A stretch of 64,000 bases of DNA from positions 1 to 64,000 of the forward strand of contig CAZAPG010000023.1 of NCBI GenBank assembly GCA_964486935.1, written 5' to 3'. This document shows positions 25,861-34,539 of this stretch, one piece after another. Below the pieces are notes generated by a model. It ran no database searches and was not told the DNA's origin. It was given only the letters and a program-made list of their open reading frames with translations. The translations under genes and the position numbers were made by a program. Every line of letters starts with the position of its first letter. Within the stretch, counting starts at the first letter, position 1. Origin of the DNA: CAZAPG01 sp964486935. GTDB lineage: Bacteria > Chloroflexota > Anaerolineae > 4572-78 > J111.

Positions 25861-27302
25861 TGAGTTTTCCCATCATTAAAGCTGTTACCTACGTATTGGC
25901 CCATGTGCCTCATTTAGTGCGCTACGGCTCTAAACCCCTGCGTGAAGGCGCTAAAGACCCGGCGGTGCTGGGACACATTGAAGAGGCGCTGCGTAATTTT
26001 GAGGCCGCCCGTGACTACGGCCCGCATCAAGTTTATATCGGTAATCGGCGGCCAGAAGCGCTTGCCGAGGCAGCCCAACCCTGGCACACCCACCTGTTGC
26101 CCGGCGACCGTTTTGGCCCCTTTGGCGAAATCGTCCCCGAGGTCGAATTTTACGGCCTGATGCGAATAGCCGATACATTTGGCTTGTTTCGCCTGGAGCA
26201 CGATTTTTCGCTGGAAGCGCGCGAGCGCCTGAGCAGACACCCGCTGGTGCAGCCGGACGAACTTGAGCTTTTGGAGCAGGGTTTGCCGCCGGAGCAGATT
26301 GAGGCAATGGTGGCCGATGGGGCGCTGCCAATCTACGGCGACGATATGCGGCTGGTTGGGGCCATGCGCAACGCTCACGAAGAAGACGATACCCTGACGG
26401 CTAACGTACTGCTGGAAAACCTGGCCTGCAAAGCTTCCGGGGCCTGGGCCATGCGTCACCTGCTCAACAAGGAGCATGGAGTCAATCCGCAAGAAGTCGA
26501 TTATGTGCTGGGCTGCGGCGAAGAGGGCGTGGGCGACCGGTACCAGCGCGGCGCCGGGGCCATGAGCAAGGCTATGGCCGAGTTTGCCGGTTTCAGCGCC
26601 TCATCCGGCTCCGACGTAAAAGCCTTTTGCGCTGCGCCTATCCACGCCACGGTTGTCGGCGGCAGTTTGATTCAGGCGGGCGTATTCCGTAACGTGGTAG
26701 TGGTTGGAGGCGGTTCGTTGGCTAAACTGGGCATGAAATTTCGTGGTCATCTCAAGCACAATATGCCCATTCTGGAGGACGTGTTGGGCGCGGTAGCCAT
26801 TGTCATTGGCCCCAACGATGGCCAGAATCCTGTTGTGCGCACAGATGCGGTCGGGCTGCATCGCGTGTCGGTTAGCGCCTCGCCGCCGGCAATGATGCAG
26901 GCGCTAATTGTTGAGCCGCTGCAAAAACTGGGTTACAAACTTCTGGACATTGACAAATATTCCCTGGAGCTGCACAACCCCGAAATCACCGAGCCGGCCG
27001 GCAGCGGCAACGTGCCGTTAACCAACTTTCGCACGTTGGCCGCGCTGGCGGTGATGCGCAAGGAGTTGGAAAAGGAGCAGATGAACGCTTTTGTGGCCGA
27101 GCGCGGTATGCCGGGCTTTTCGCCCACCCAGGGCCACATTGCCGCCGCAGTTCCATTTTTGGGCCATGCCCGGCAGCGCCTGCTGTCCGGCGAAATGGAG
27201 CGCAGTATGTTTGTGGCCAAAGGCAGCCTGTTTTTAGGGCGCATGACCAACCTCTCAGACGGCATGTCATTTGTTATTGAACGTAATCATGGAGGCGAAT
27301 AA
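25860..27302 (+). CDS. grdC: GrdC: glycine/sarcosine/betaine reductase component C, beta subunit
   Basis: 480 residues, collinear with GrdC over the whole length. Family blocks: FPIIKAVTYVLAHVPHLV at the N-terminus, GPHQVYIGNRRPEAL near residue 53, a GEIVPEVEFYGLMRIAD stretch near 90, GSDVKAFCAAPIHATVVGG near 250, ILEDVLGAVAIVIGPNDGQNP near 305 and PGFSPTQGHIAAAVPFLGHAR near 415. The protein has a FabH/thiolase-like fold and, with GrdD, converts Se-carboxymethyl-GrdA to a protein-bound acetyl thioester and then to acetyl phosphate. No grdD is visible in this window, so the acyl acceptor is uncertain. The start (ATG 25860, TAATG overlap) has GAGGAG upstream. It is followed by trxA and grdA, the usual partners. 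Confidence 0.93.
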   Translation: MSFPIIKAVTYVLAHVPHLVRYGSKPLREGAKDPAVLGHIEEALRNFEAARDYGPHQVYIGNRRPEALAEAAQPWHTHLLPGDRFGPFGEIVPEVEFYGLMRIADTFGLFRLEHDFSLEARERLSRHPLVQPDELELLEQGLPPEQIEAMVADGALPIYGDDMRLVGAMRNAHEEDDTLTANVLLENLACKASGAWAMRHLLNKEHGVNPQEVDYVLGCGEEGVGDRYQRGAGAMSKAMAEFAGFSASSGSDVKAFCAAPIHATVVGGSLIQAGVFRNVVVVGGGSLAKLGMKFRGHLKHNMPILEDVLGAVAIVIGPNDGQNPVVRTDAVGLHRVSVSASPPAMMQALIVEPLQKLGYKLLDIDKYSLELHNPEITEPAGSGNVPLTNFRTLAALAVMRKELEKEQMNAFVAERGMPGFSPTQGHIAAAVPFLGHARQRLLSGEMERSMFVAKGSLFLGRMTNLSDGMSFVIERNHGGE

Positions 27303-27303
27303 A

Positions 27304-27642
27304 ATGGCTCTACTCGACGTAACCGGCGATACATTTGAGGCAGAAGTATTACAGGCACAGAAACCGGTAATGGTTGATTTTTGGGGGCCTCGTTGTCAGC
27401 CATGTCTGGCGCTGATGCCCGCCGTAGAGGCATTGGCCAAGCAATATGCCGACCTTTTAAAGGTCGTCAAGGTCAACGCCAATACTCGCCTGAACTGGAG
27501 ATTGTGTAGGGATTACAAAGTGGTTGGCCTGCCGGCCTACCTCTTCTTTGAAAACGGCCAGGAAGTATCGCGTGTATCCGGGAATAACGTTACCCAAGAA
27601 ACCCTGGTCGAGGCGATTGAACTATTGCTTGACAAGAACTAA
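27304..27642 (+). CDS. trxA: thioredoxin of the glycine-reductase type
   Basis: 112 residues, a single thioredoxin domain. The active site is C31-Q-P-C34 in DFWGPRCQPCLALMPAV, not the common WCGPC. Thioredoxins of grd clusters also deviate from WCGPC and share an LMP following the motif. The cis-Pro loop is GLPAYLFFENG near residue 77. It would reduce the selenide-sulfide formed on GrdA (Cys-x-x-Sec) after each turnover. GGAGG at 27291-27295 is well spaced for ATG 27304. No thioredoxin reductase gene is present in the window. Confidence 0.92.
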   Translation: MALLDVTGDTFEAEVLQAQKPVMVDFWGPRCQPCLALMPAVEALAKQYADLLKVVKVNANTRLNWRLCRDYKVVGLPAYLFFENGQEVSRVSGNNVTQETLVEAIELLLDKN

Positions 27643-27657
27643 TTTAGGAGTGTATTT

Positions 27658-28116
27658 ATGGATATTAAAGGAAAAAAAGCGGTTGCCTTAGGGGAACGAG
27701 ATGGGATTCCAGGGACGGCAATTGCGGAATGTCTAAAATCTGCCGGGGCCGAAGTGGTCCTTACCCTGACTCAGTGCTATGTCTGAACGGCCGCAGGCGC
27801 CATGGACCTGGAGGACCAATCGCTGATTATGCGCGCCGCCGCAGAATATGGCGGCGATAATCTGGTGGTTGTGCTGGGTCAGCCCGATGCCGACAGCGCG
27901 GAAATTACCGCCGAAACTGTTAGCAAAGGCGATCCTACCTGGGCCGGTCCATTGGCCGGAGTCTCGTTGGGACTCCCGGTATTTCACATTCTTGAAGATG
28001 AAATCAAAGCGCAGGTTGATGCGGACACCTACGAAGCTGAGGTAGGGTTGATGGCGCTCACGCTGGATCGGGAGCAGATTCTGGCGGGGTTGCAGCGGGT
28101 CCGGAGTTTGCCATGA
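27658..28116 (+). CDS. grdA: selenoprotein GrdA: glycine reductase component A, Sec at UGA 27784-27786
   Basis: 152 residues if UGA 27784 is read as selenocysteine (residue 43). The N-terminus GKKAVALGERDGIPGTAIAE and the active site Q-C-Y-V-U-T-A-A-G-A-M-D-L-E match GrdA, with the redox pair Cys40-x-x-Sec43 intact. After the UGA the frame runs on for 109 codons with GrdA-typical sequence (ETVSKGDPTWAGPLAGVSLGLPVFH, then YEAEVGLMALTLD). The length equals clostridial GrdA (about 157). GrdA carries the carboxymethyl group on Sec from component B to component C. The stop overlaps the aldehyde dehydrogenase ATG. Without Sec decoding only a 42-residue stub would be made. A possible SECIS stem lies at 27794-27810. 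Confidence 0.94.
27794..27810 (+). promoter_or_regulatory. candidate SECIS stem of grdA
   Basis: CAGG (27794-27797) can pair with CCTG (27807-27810) around a 9-nt loop beginning 12 nt after the UGA. The stem is short and weaker than those of the other two UGA genes. The surrounding codons are also constrained by the conserved protein motif, so this is only a candidate. Confidence 0.45.
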
Positions 28117-29585
28117 GCCGGGTAAATTGGGATTGGATTCGACCCGAACCCTACCGGCTACTCATCGACGGGCAATTTGCCGGCGGCTCCGGCGGGGATG
28201 TGTTCGATATTATCAACCCCGCAACCAATCAAACTATTGCCACAGCCTGCGACGGAACGGTTGAGGATATTGACCGGGCAGTAGCGGCAGCCCGGCGGTC
28301 CTTTGATCACGGCCCCTGGCCGGCGATGACCGGCAAGGAGCGAGGCCGATATTTGCGCCGGATGGCCGATTTGCTTGAGGCCAACAAAGAGAAGTTTGCT
28401 TTTTTGGAAGCAGCCGATGTGGGCAAAACGCTGTTCCGCACGCTGGATTACGCTCTTCCGCAGGCGATTGATGGCTTTGAATTCCATGCGGCCAAAGCCC
28501 GCGAAATTGGCGGCGAAATACGGCCGGTGCCCGCCGGCAATTATTTTAATTACCGCGTGTGGGAACCCATGGGCGTGGTGGGCGAAATCTTACCCTGGAA
28601 CGGTCCACTGATGATGGCCTGCCACAAAGTCTCGGCGATTCTGGCGGCGGGTAACACCGTAATCATAAAGCCCTCCGAGAACGGCAGCCTGAGCAACCTG
28701 GAACTGGCCAGACTATTTGTTGAGGCCGATTTTCCGCCGGGGGTGGTCAATGTGGTGGCCGGGCGCAGCCGCGAACTTGGGGCGCGGCTGGTGGAACATC
28801 CAGACGTTGATATGGTATCGCTGACAGGCGGCACCGCCACCGGCAAAAAAGTGATGCGTCGGGCCGCCGAGACCGTCAAAAAGGTGGCTCTGGAACTTGG
28901 CGGCAAAAACCCCAACATTATCTTTGACGACGCCGACCTTGAGGAAGCTGTGCAGTGGACCATCTACGGGGCGTTTGCCGACCAGGGGCAAATCTGCGTT
29001 TCCGGCTCGCGGTTATTACTCCAGCAACGCATCTACAAAGAGTTTCTGGAAATGCTGGTCGATAAAGTTAGCCAACTGAAAGTTGGCGATACTATGGCCG
29101 ATGATACCGATATTGGGCCGGTTATTACCCCGGCTCACGAGCAAAAGGTACTTAACTACATTGCTTTGGGGCAGCAGGAAGGCGCCCGTATTATTCTGGG
29201 CGGGCGCAAAGTTACAAGGCCGCCCCTTGACAAGGGGAATTATATTGAACCGACCATCTTTGTGGGCGTGACGCCTGAGATGTGCATTGCCCAGGAAGAA
29301 ATTTTTGGCCCGGTGGTGAGCGTTTTGCCCTTTAAAACCGAAGATGAGGCGGTACAGATAGCCAACGGTGTAACCTATGGCCTGGCCGCCGGAATCTGGA
29401 CTCGCGATATCGACCGGGCGATACGGACCGCCGGCCAGATGCGAGCCGGGCAGATTTATCTCAATAGCTATTTTAGCCCGGCTATGCTCGACTCGCCCAC
29501 CGAAGGCCATAAGCAAAGCGGCATGGGAGGCACGGGTATTTACAAATATATGCAAGAAAAGTCTGTTTTTTTGAAATTGAAGTGA
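28113..29585 (+). CDS. NAD(P)-dependent aldehyde dehydrogenase
   Basis: 490 residues of the ALDH superfamily. The catalytic Cys is C295 in GQICVSGSRLLL, and the general base is E261 in LELGGKNPNIIFDDADLEEA. The NAD-binding region is WNGPLMMACHKVSAILAAGNTVIIKPSE near residue 165, and EEIFGPVVSVLPF lies near 388. This set is typical of betaine-aldehyde/4-aminobutyraldehyde/hydroxymuconic-semialdehyde dehydrogenases. Coupled to grdA by a four-base overlap, it probably oxidises an aldehyde produced in the same pathway to the corresponding acid. The specific aldehyde cannot be told. Confidence 0.9.
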   Translation: MSRVNWDWIRPEPYRLLIDGQFAGGSGGDVFDIINPATNQTIATACDGTVEDIDRAVAAARRSFDHGPWPAMTGKERGRYLRRMADLLEANKEKFAFLEAADVGKTLFRTLDYALPQAIDGFEFHAAKAREIGGEIRPVPAGNYFNYRVWEPMGVVGEILPWNGPLMMACHKVSAILAAGNTVIIKPSENGSLSNLELARLFVEADFPPGVVNVVAGRSRELGARLVEHPDVDMVSLTGGTATGKKVMRRAAETVKKVALELGGKNPNIIFDDADLEEAVQWTIYGAFADQGQICVSGSRLLLQQRIYKEFLEMLVDKVSQLKVGDTMADDTDIGPVITPAHEQKVLNYIALGQQEGARIILGGRKVTRPPLDKGNYIEPTIFVGVTPEMCIAQEEIFGPVVSVLPFKTEDEAVQIANGVTYGLAAGIWTRDIDRAIRTAGQMRAGQIYLNSYFSPAMLDSPTEGHKQSGMGGTGIYKYMQEKSVFLKLK

Positions 29586-29594
29586 TGGCAACAA

Positions 29595-30737
29595 ATGGAT
29601 TTTGCCTTATCCGAGGAACAAGCTCTTTTTCGTAAATCGGTGCGTGATTTTGTTGAACGCGAGGTGACCCCGGCTGCGCGTCAGATAGATGAGCAGGATG
29701 AGTTTCCATGGGCGCTTTTCAGGCGTTGTGGCCAGCTTGGTTATTTTTCCCTGCGTTACCCCGAAGAGATTGGGGGGATGGCCGCCGACCCGTTGACCTT
29801 TATTCTGATGATCGAGGAGTTGGCCCGTGGCAGCCTGGCTTTGGCCTCAATTGTGGGGATGCAGTGCCTTAACGGCACCGATATTCTTTATCACCTGGGC
29901 AATGAGGAGCAGAAACAGCGGCTGCTGGTTGCGGCGCTGCGGGGCGATAAAATTGGCACCATTGCCATTACCGAACCGGACGCCGGCTCGGACATTGGCG
30001 GCATTACCACCCAGGCTCGTCCCGATGGCGAAGGCTGGCTGATTAACGGCCGCAAAATGTGGATTACCTCGGCTACCGTGGCCGACTTTTTTATTGTGGC
30101 CGCCAAAACAGACCCAAGCCAGCGCACCAAAGGTATCGACCTGTTTCTGGTAGAAAAGGATATGCCCGGTTTTGCGGTAGGCCGCAAAATTGACAAGCTG
30201 GGCACGCGCGGGTCGGCCACCTCAGAGGTTATTCTGGATAATGTCTTTGTTCCGGCCGAAAACCTGCTTGGCGCGCAGGGGGCAGGTTTTCAATATTTGC
30301 GCCGCGCCCTGGCCGAAATTCGGGCGATGACCGGCGCGCTGGGCCTTGGGCTGGGCCAGGCGGCGCTGGATGCGTCGATTAAATATGCTCAGGAGCGCAG
30401 CCAGTTTAGCCGGCCGATTGGCAAATTTCAGGCCATTGCCCACAAACTGGCGGCAATGGGTACGCAGCTGGAGGCCGCGCGCCTGCTGGTGTACCGGGCC
30501 GCGTGGGAGGTTGAGCGTAGTAGCCAGCCCGACGCAAAACTGGGCGCAATGGCCAAGCTGCTGGCAACCGAAATGGCCAACAAACTGGCCGACGAAGCCA
30601 CTCGCATTTTTGGCAGCTACGGTTACGCCATGGAATATGATGCTCAACGCTACTATCGTGACGCGCGTTTTTTGCTTTACGGGGCCGGCACCAGCGAGAT
30701 TTTGTTGACGCTCATCGCCAAAGAGATGGGAGTGTGA
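29595..30737 (+). CDS. acyl-CoA dehydrogenase family flavoprotein, catalytic Glu position altered
   Basis: 380 residues, the standard length. The N-terminal helical domain starts DFALSEEQALFRKSVRDFVERE. The FAD-binding middle domain has AITEPDAGSDIGGITT and KMWITSATVADFFIVAAKT (near residues 118-165), and the C-terminal domain has AFGSYGYAMEYDAQRYYRDARFLL-like features. In many acyl-CoA dehydrogenases the catalytic Glu sits in Y-E-G-T-S-E-I. Here the segment reads Y-G-A-G-T-S-E-I, so that Glu is replaced. Either another Glu serves as base or the reaction differs. It lies 9 bp after the aldehyde dehydrogenase. Electrons would go to ETF and the quinone pool. Confidence 0.88.
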   Translation: MDFALSEEQALFRKSVRDFVEREVTPAARQIDEQDEFPWALFRRCGQLGYFSLRYPEEIGGMAADPLTFILMIEELARGSLALASIVGMQCLNGTDILYHLGNEEQKQRLLVAALRGDKIGTIAITEPDAGSDIGGITTQARPDGEGWLINGRKMWITSATVADFFIVAAKTDPSQRTKGIDLFLVEKDMPGFAVGRKIDKLGTRGSATSEVILDNVFVPAENLLGAQGAGFQYLRRALAEIRAMTGALGLGLGQAALDASIKYAQERSQFSRPIGKFQAIAHKLAAMGTQLEAARLLVYRAAWEVERSSQPDAKLGAMAKLLATEMANKLADEATRIFGSYGYAMEYDAQRYYRDARFLLYGAGTSEILLTLIAKEMGV

Positions 30738-30808
30738 GGCTGTACCCGGCCCCAGCAGGGCAACGGTGGCCCCTAATATCAATAGCTTCTAAAGGGTAGA
30801 TTAACCAT

Positions 30809-31828
30809 ATGCCAGATACGTTAATTAATTTAAAACTCGGTCTCACGCTTCAGGGTGTGGAACCGCCCGAAGCCTTTCAGCAACAAGTCCGAGATTCGGA
30901 AACTGCCGGGTATTCGCATTTGTGGATAACCGACTCATCCATGCACGCCCGCTACGTATACGCCTACCTCACCCTGGCCGCCCTCAATAGCGAACAGCTC
31001 ATCATCGGCACCGGGGTGACGCACCCGTTTACGCGCCATCCCGGTATCACCGTAAATGCAATTGCCACCCTTGATGAAATATCGGGCGGGCGGGCGATGT
31101 TGGGTGTGGGAGCGGGCGACCGTCCAACCTCTGAACTTGGTTTTTCGCCGGCCCGTCTGGCGGTGATGCGCGAGATGATTACCGTGGCGCGCCGGTTGAT
31201 GGCCGGCGATAAACTAAACTACAATGGCACAACCTTCAAGCTGGTCGATGCCGAGATTCATTATAAAGAACGCCAGCAAGTGCCTGTCTACATGGCTTGC
31301 AGTGGGCCGCGTATGCTGGCCCTGGCCGGTGAACTGGCCGACGGGGTCATTGTGCAGGTTGGCGTCTTTCCAGAGGCCATTGAGTATGCTTTGCAATGTG
31401 TCGCCGAAGGCGCGCAGCGGGCCGGCCGCTCTATGGACGATATTGAGGTATGGGTGATGGCCTGTGGCATGATCTCCCCCGACCGGGAGCGCGCCCGGGC
31501 CAGCTCCCGATCCATGGCGGCCTGGTTTGCCCAAACAGCGCCGGTTTACTGTGAGTTGGCCGACCTGGACCCTAACATTATCAAGCGGGTTCAACAGGCT
31601 TATAGCGGCGGTGAATTTCATCTGGCTAAAGATGCGGCGGCGCTGGTTGCCGATAAAATGGTCGATCTGTTCACCATCGGCGGCACACCTGCCGAAGCCC
31701 AGACCAAAATTGCGCGCCTGGCGGATTTTGATATTACCGGCATCAATTTTATGCCGATTGGCCCCGAACGCACCCGGTCATTCAAACTGTTTGCGGAGTC
31801 GATCAAACAGCTTCAAACAAGAGGGTAA
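30809..31828 (+). CDS. LLM-class flavin-dependent (F420/FMN) oxidoreductase
   Basis: 339 residues, luciferase-like monooxygenase fold. Markers are LGLTLQGVEPPEAFQQQVRDSE, GYSHLWITDSSMHARYVYAYLTLAAL near residue 33, IGTGVTHPFTRHPGITVNAIATLDEIS near 68, GVGAGDRP near 104 and PVYMACSGPRMLALAGELADGVIVQVG near 155. The bulge after 'GTGVT' is characteristic of the F420-dependent Mer-like branch (5,10-methylene-H4MPT reductase and relatives), but FMN-dependent monooxygenases look similar. It is separated from the previous gene by 71 bp and followed within 2 bp by the M20 hydrolase gene. Role in the island unknown. Confidence 0.85.
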   Translation: MPDTLINLKLGLTLQGVEPPEAFQQQVRDSETAGYSHLWITDSSMHARYVYAYLTLAALNSEQLIIGTGVTHPFTRHPGITVNAIATLDEISGGRAMLGVGAGDRPTSELGFSPARLAVMREMITVARRLMAGDKLNYNGTTFKLVDAEIHYKERQQVPVYMACSGPRMLALAGELADGVIVQVGVFPEAIEYALQCVAEGAQRAGRSMDDIEVWVMACGMISPDRERARASSRSMAAWFAQTAPVYCELADLDPNIIKRVQQAYSGGEFHLAKDAAALVADKMVDLFTIGGTPAEAQTKIARLADFDITGINFMPIGPERTRSFKLFAESIKQLQTRG

Positions 31829-31829
31829 C

Positions 31830-33122
31830 GTGGTGACAGAGCAACCCCAAATTGACAAATTGCTGGCCGCTATTGATGCGGATGAATTGATAGAGCTGAC
31901 TTTGACTCTGGGCCAGATTAACAGCCCGCCCGGCAGCGAGGCCGAGATTGCCGGCTACGTGTTAGACTGGCTGGCCCGGAATGAAATCTCGGCGTTAAAG
32001 CAGGAGGTGCTGCCGGGTCGCTATAATGCCATTGGTATTTTGCCGGGCGCGGGTGGGGGTCAGTCGCTCATACTCAACAGCCATTTTGATACGGCTTACG
32101 GCGACCCAATGGATGTGTGGACTGCCGGGCGCCTGACCAGAGCCGATATGTCGGCCTGGCGCGAAGATGACCGCATTTATGGTCAGGGCGTGGTTAATGA
32201 TAAAGCCCCTATGGCTGCCACGTTGATGGCCCTCAAAGCCTTCAAACAAACCGGGGTCTTGCTAAAGGGAGATTTGATTTTTACCGGCGTGGCCGGCGAG
32301 ATTGGCCGGGCGCCTATTGACGAGTATCAGGGGCCGCAATACGAGGGCAAAGGCATTGGCACGCGCTATGCGGTAACGCACGGCATTGTCGCCGATCATG
32401 CCCTGGTAGCCGAGTGTACCAATTGGACTTACACGGCGGTGGAGTGTGGCTGTCTGCTGGTAAAAATTACCGTGCATGGAACCGCCGTGTACACCCCTTT
32501 TCTTAGCCGTCCGGATTCGGTTGCGGCCCATCCAAATGCCATTGTTCAGGCCGCCCGGCTAATTGAGGCTATAGAAAGCTGGGCTGCCGCTTACGAACGG
32601 CGCTTTACCTATCGCTCGCCTACCGGAATGGTTGTGCCCAAGGCTTCGGTGGGGGCTATTCGCGGCGGGTTGCCCTACAAACCCATTGAAACAGCCGGGG
32701 TCTGCGCTTTATATCTGGATATTCGCCTGCCGCCAAGGGTTGAACCTTTAACTCCGCTACGAGAACTGGATAGCCTGATTGGCAATTTGGGACTGACGGC
32801 CAATATTGAACCTTATCTATTTCGCCGGGGCTATGAAGGGCAGAATATCGACACCCTGCAAGAGGCGATTGTGACCGCCCACCAACACTTTTTCTCGCAG
32901 CCGCCGGCCGAACCGGACCCGCCGGTGAGCAGCATGTGGCGCGACCTCAATGTTTTCAATGAAATTGGCATTCCGGCCATAACCTACGGCCCGCCGCTGG
33001 GGCTATCCTCCGAAGGATGGTCATATTTTATCAAAACCGAAGATATTGTGCGAGCGGCCCAACTCTATGCCTTGATTGCCCTGGACATCTGCAATCGACC
33101 TATGCCGGTTACAGGAGAGTAA
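31830..33122 (+). CDS. M20-family zinc amidohydrolase/peptidase (ArgE/DapE/N-carbamoylase-like)
   Basis: 430 residues from a GTG at 31830 (a second GTG follows at 31833). The open frame extends far upstream inside the LLM gene, but the homologous part starts here. Metal-site motifs are LNSHFDTAYGD near residue 75 (H-x-D), GQGVVNDKAPMAATLMALKAF near 115, a GVAGEIGRAP segment near 150 where EE would be expected, a Glu-containing LVAECTN near 193, and AITYGPP near 385. The family cleaves amide bonds in N-acyl or N-carbamoyl amino acids and dipeptides. In this island it could hydrolyse the product of the HyuA/HyuB step. The EI in place of EE suggests an altered second metal site. Confidence 0.83.
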   Translation: MVTEQPQIDKLLAAIDADELIELTLTLGQINSPPGSEAEIAGYVLDWLARNEISALKQEVLPGRYNAIGILPGAGGGQSLILNSHFDTAYGDPMDVWTAGRLTRADMSAWREDDRIYGQGVVNDKAPMAATLMALKAFKQTGVLLKGDLIFTGVAGEIGRAPIDEYQGPQYEGKGIGTRYAVTHGIVADHALVAECTNWTYTAVECGCLLVKITVHGTAVYTPFLSRPDSVAAHPNAIVQAARLIEAIESWAAAYERRFTYRSPTGMVVPKASVGAIRGGLPYKPIETAGVCALYLDIRLPPRVEPLTPLRELDSLIGNLGLTANIEPYLFRRGYEGQNIDTLQEAIVTAHQHFFSQPPAEPDPPVSSMWRDLNVFNEIGIPAITYGPPLGLSSEGWSYFIKTEDIVRAAQLYALIALDICNRPMPVTGE

Positions 33123-33124
33123 AG

Positions 33125-34120
33125 ATGGAATATCGCTATTTAGGCCGTTCCGGGCTGCAAGTTTCTGCGCTGTCATTAGGCACCTGGATTACCACCTCCG
33201 ACCAGATGGATGAGGAGACCGCTTACGAATGCCTGCAACTTGCTTATGAAGCAGGGGTAAATTTTTTTGATACGGCTGAAAATTATGGCCAGGGTAAATC
33301 AGAAAAAGTTCTGGGCAATATTATCAGGAAAGCCGGCTGGAAACGCTCCGACCTGGTGATTTCAACCAAATTATTTTGGGGCGGAGCCAAACCAAACGAG
33401 CGAGGGTTGTCGCGCAAGCACGTCATCGAGGGAGCCAGGGCTTCGCTGGCTCGCTTACAACTGGAGTATGTAGATTTGCTCTACTGTCACCGCCCCGACC
33501 GCCATACCCCCATCGAGGAAACTGTGCGGGCGATGACCTATCTGATCGACCAGGGCATGGCTTTTTACTGGGGGACTTGCGAATGGAGCGCCCTGGAGAT
33601 TATGGAAGCCTATGCTATTGCCCGGCGCGAGCACCTGATTCCGCCGCAGATGGAACAGCCGCAATACAACATGTTTCATCGCAGCCGGGTTGAGCAAGAA
33701 TACAGCCGGTTGTATCGGGAAATTGGGCTGGGGACAACCATTTTCAGCCCGCTGGCCGGGGGGCTGTTGACCGGCAAATATAACGATGGAGTGCCGCCGG
33801 GAACCAGGGCCACCATGAAACAGTACGAGTGGATTCTGCGCGACCAATTTCACGGGGAAGCCGCACAGGTGAACATCGAGAAAGTAAAGCAGATGACACC
33901 GATTGCCGAGGAGTTGGGTTGTGCCATGGCCCAACTGGCGCTGGCCTGGTGCCTCAAGAATCCAAACGTTAGTGCCGTAATTACCGGCGCTTCCAAACCG
34001 GCTCATGTAACAGCCAACCTGAAAGCTCTTGATATTGTTGCCAGGTTGGACGATGACATTATGGCCCGGCTTGAGTCGATTCTCAATAACAAACCCGCCC
34101 CCGAACCAAAATACCGTTAG
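33125..34120 (+). CDS. aldo/keto reductase (voltage-gated-channel beta / YghZ-like branch)
   Basis: 331 residues from ATG 33125, 2 bp after the M20 stop. The AKR catalytic tetrad is visible: Asp and Tyr in FFDTAENYGQGKSEKVLG (near residues 47-60), Lys in LVISTKLFWG near 80 and His in LLYCHRPDRH near 120. FSPLAGGLLTGKYNDG and SAVITGASKPAHVTANLKAL complete the NADPH-binding C-terminus. It is the last gene of the co-directional catabolic island and would reduce or oxidise a carbonyl compound with NADPH. An in-frame start at 33017 lies inside the preceding gene and is not used. Confidence 0.88.
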   Translation: MEYRYLGRSGLQVSALSLGTWITTSDQMDEETAYECLQLAYEAGVNFFDTAENYGQGKSEKVLGNIIRKAGWKRSDLVISTKLFWGGAKPNERGLSRKHVIEGARASLARLQLEYVDLLYCHRPDRHTPIEETVRAMTYLIDQGMAFYWGTCEWSALEIMEAYAIARREHLIPPQMEQPQYNMFHRSRVEQEYSRLYREIGLGTTIFSPLAGGLLTGKYNDGVPPGTRATMKQYEWILRDQFHGEAAQVNIEKVKQMTPIAEELGCAMAQLALAWCLKNPNVSAVITGASKPAHVTANLKALDIVARLDDDIMARLESILNNKPAPEPKYR

Positions 34121-34539
34121 ATACTTTAAACGCCAGAATTTTCGCGCGTTCTATCTTTAACAAGCGTTGCAGGTCGGACGGGATAGTTGGGTTCGACTGT
34201 TATAGTCGCATGATTTGCTGGCCAAACGGCGCTATCGTCGTTGTCGCACTACCTGGCCGGATATTGGCGCTGTGATAACCGGCTGGCTGAAGCCCGCCTG
34301 ACCGGCCCACACCAGGCCTATGTCAGCGACATAGAGACATACTCGGCAAAAGCGCCAGATTGTGGGATTTATTTGGCTCGTAACGCCGGCAACTTATACA
34401 GCGTAATTAAGATGACAATTTCCAAGACAGAATAATCGTTGCCAATCTATTTAACCGCGATATCTTGAAGCGAACAGATTAACATACCCGGTACAAGGAA
34501 GCCGATACCCTGGATGTTGGAACTGGTTTTGGTCATAAA
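34121..34539. other. 419-bp gap at the island boundary, no gene assigned
   Basis: This convergent region separates the plus-strand island from minus-strand genes. It contains only a 64-codon frame (34241-34435, TTG start) with no recognisable similarity and no ribosome site. Base composition is slightly more A/T-rich at its end. I see no tRNA, att-like repeat or strong terminator. It may hold the remains of a decayed gene. Confidence 0.5.

Noticed and set aside
27658..27786. Separate 42-codon ORF plus a second gene starting at 27802
   Set aside because: The two parts are in the same frame and together make one GrdA of normal length with the C-x-x-U motif.
31527..31829. 100-residue extension of the M20 hydrolase into the LLM gene
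   Set aside because: It overlaps a real gene in another frame and has no family similarity. GTG 31830 fits the domain start.
33017..33124. Upstream extension of the aldo/keto reductase
   Set aside because: It lies within the M20 gene. ATG 33125 begins the conserved MEYRYLGRSG start.
34241..34435. 64-codon ORF in the gap after the island
   Set aside because: No ribosome site, no recognisable similarity, and poor coding character.
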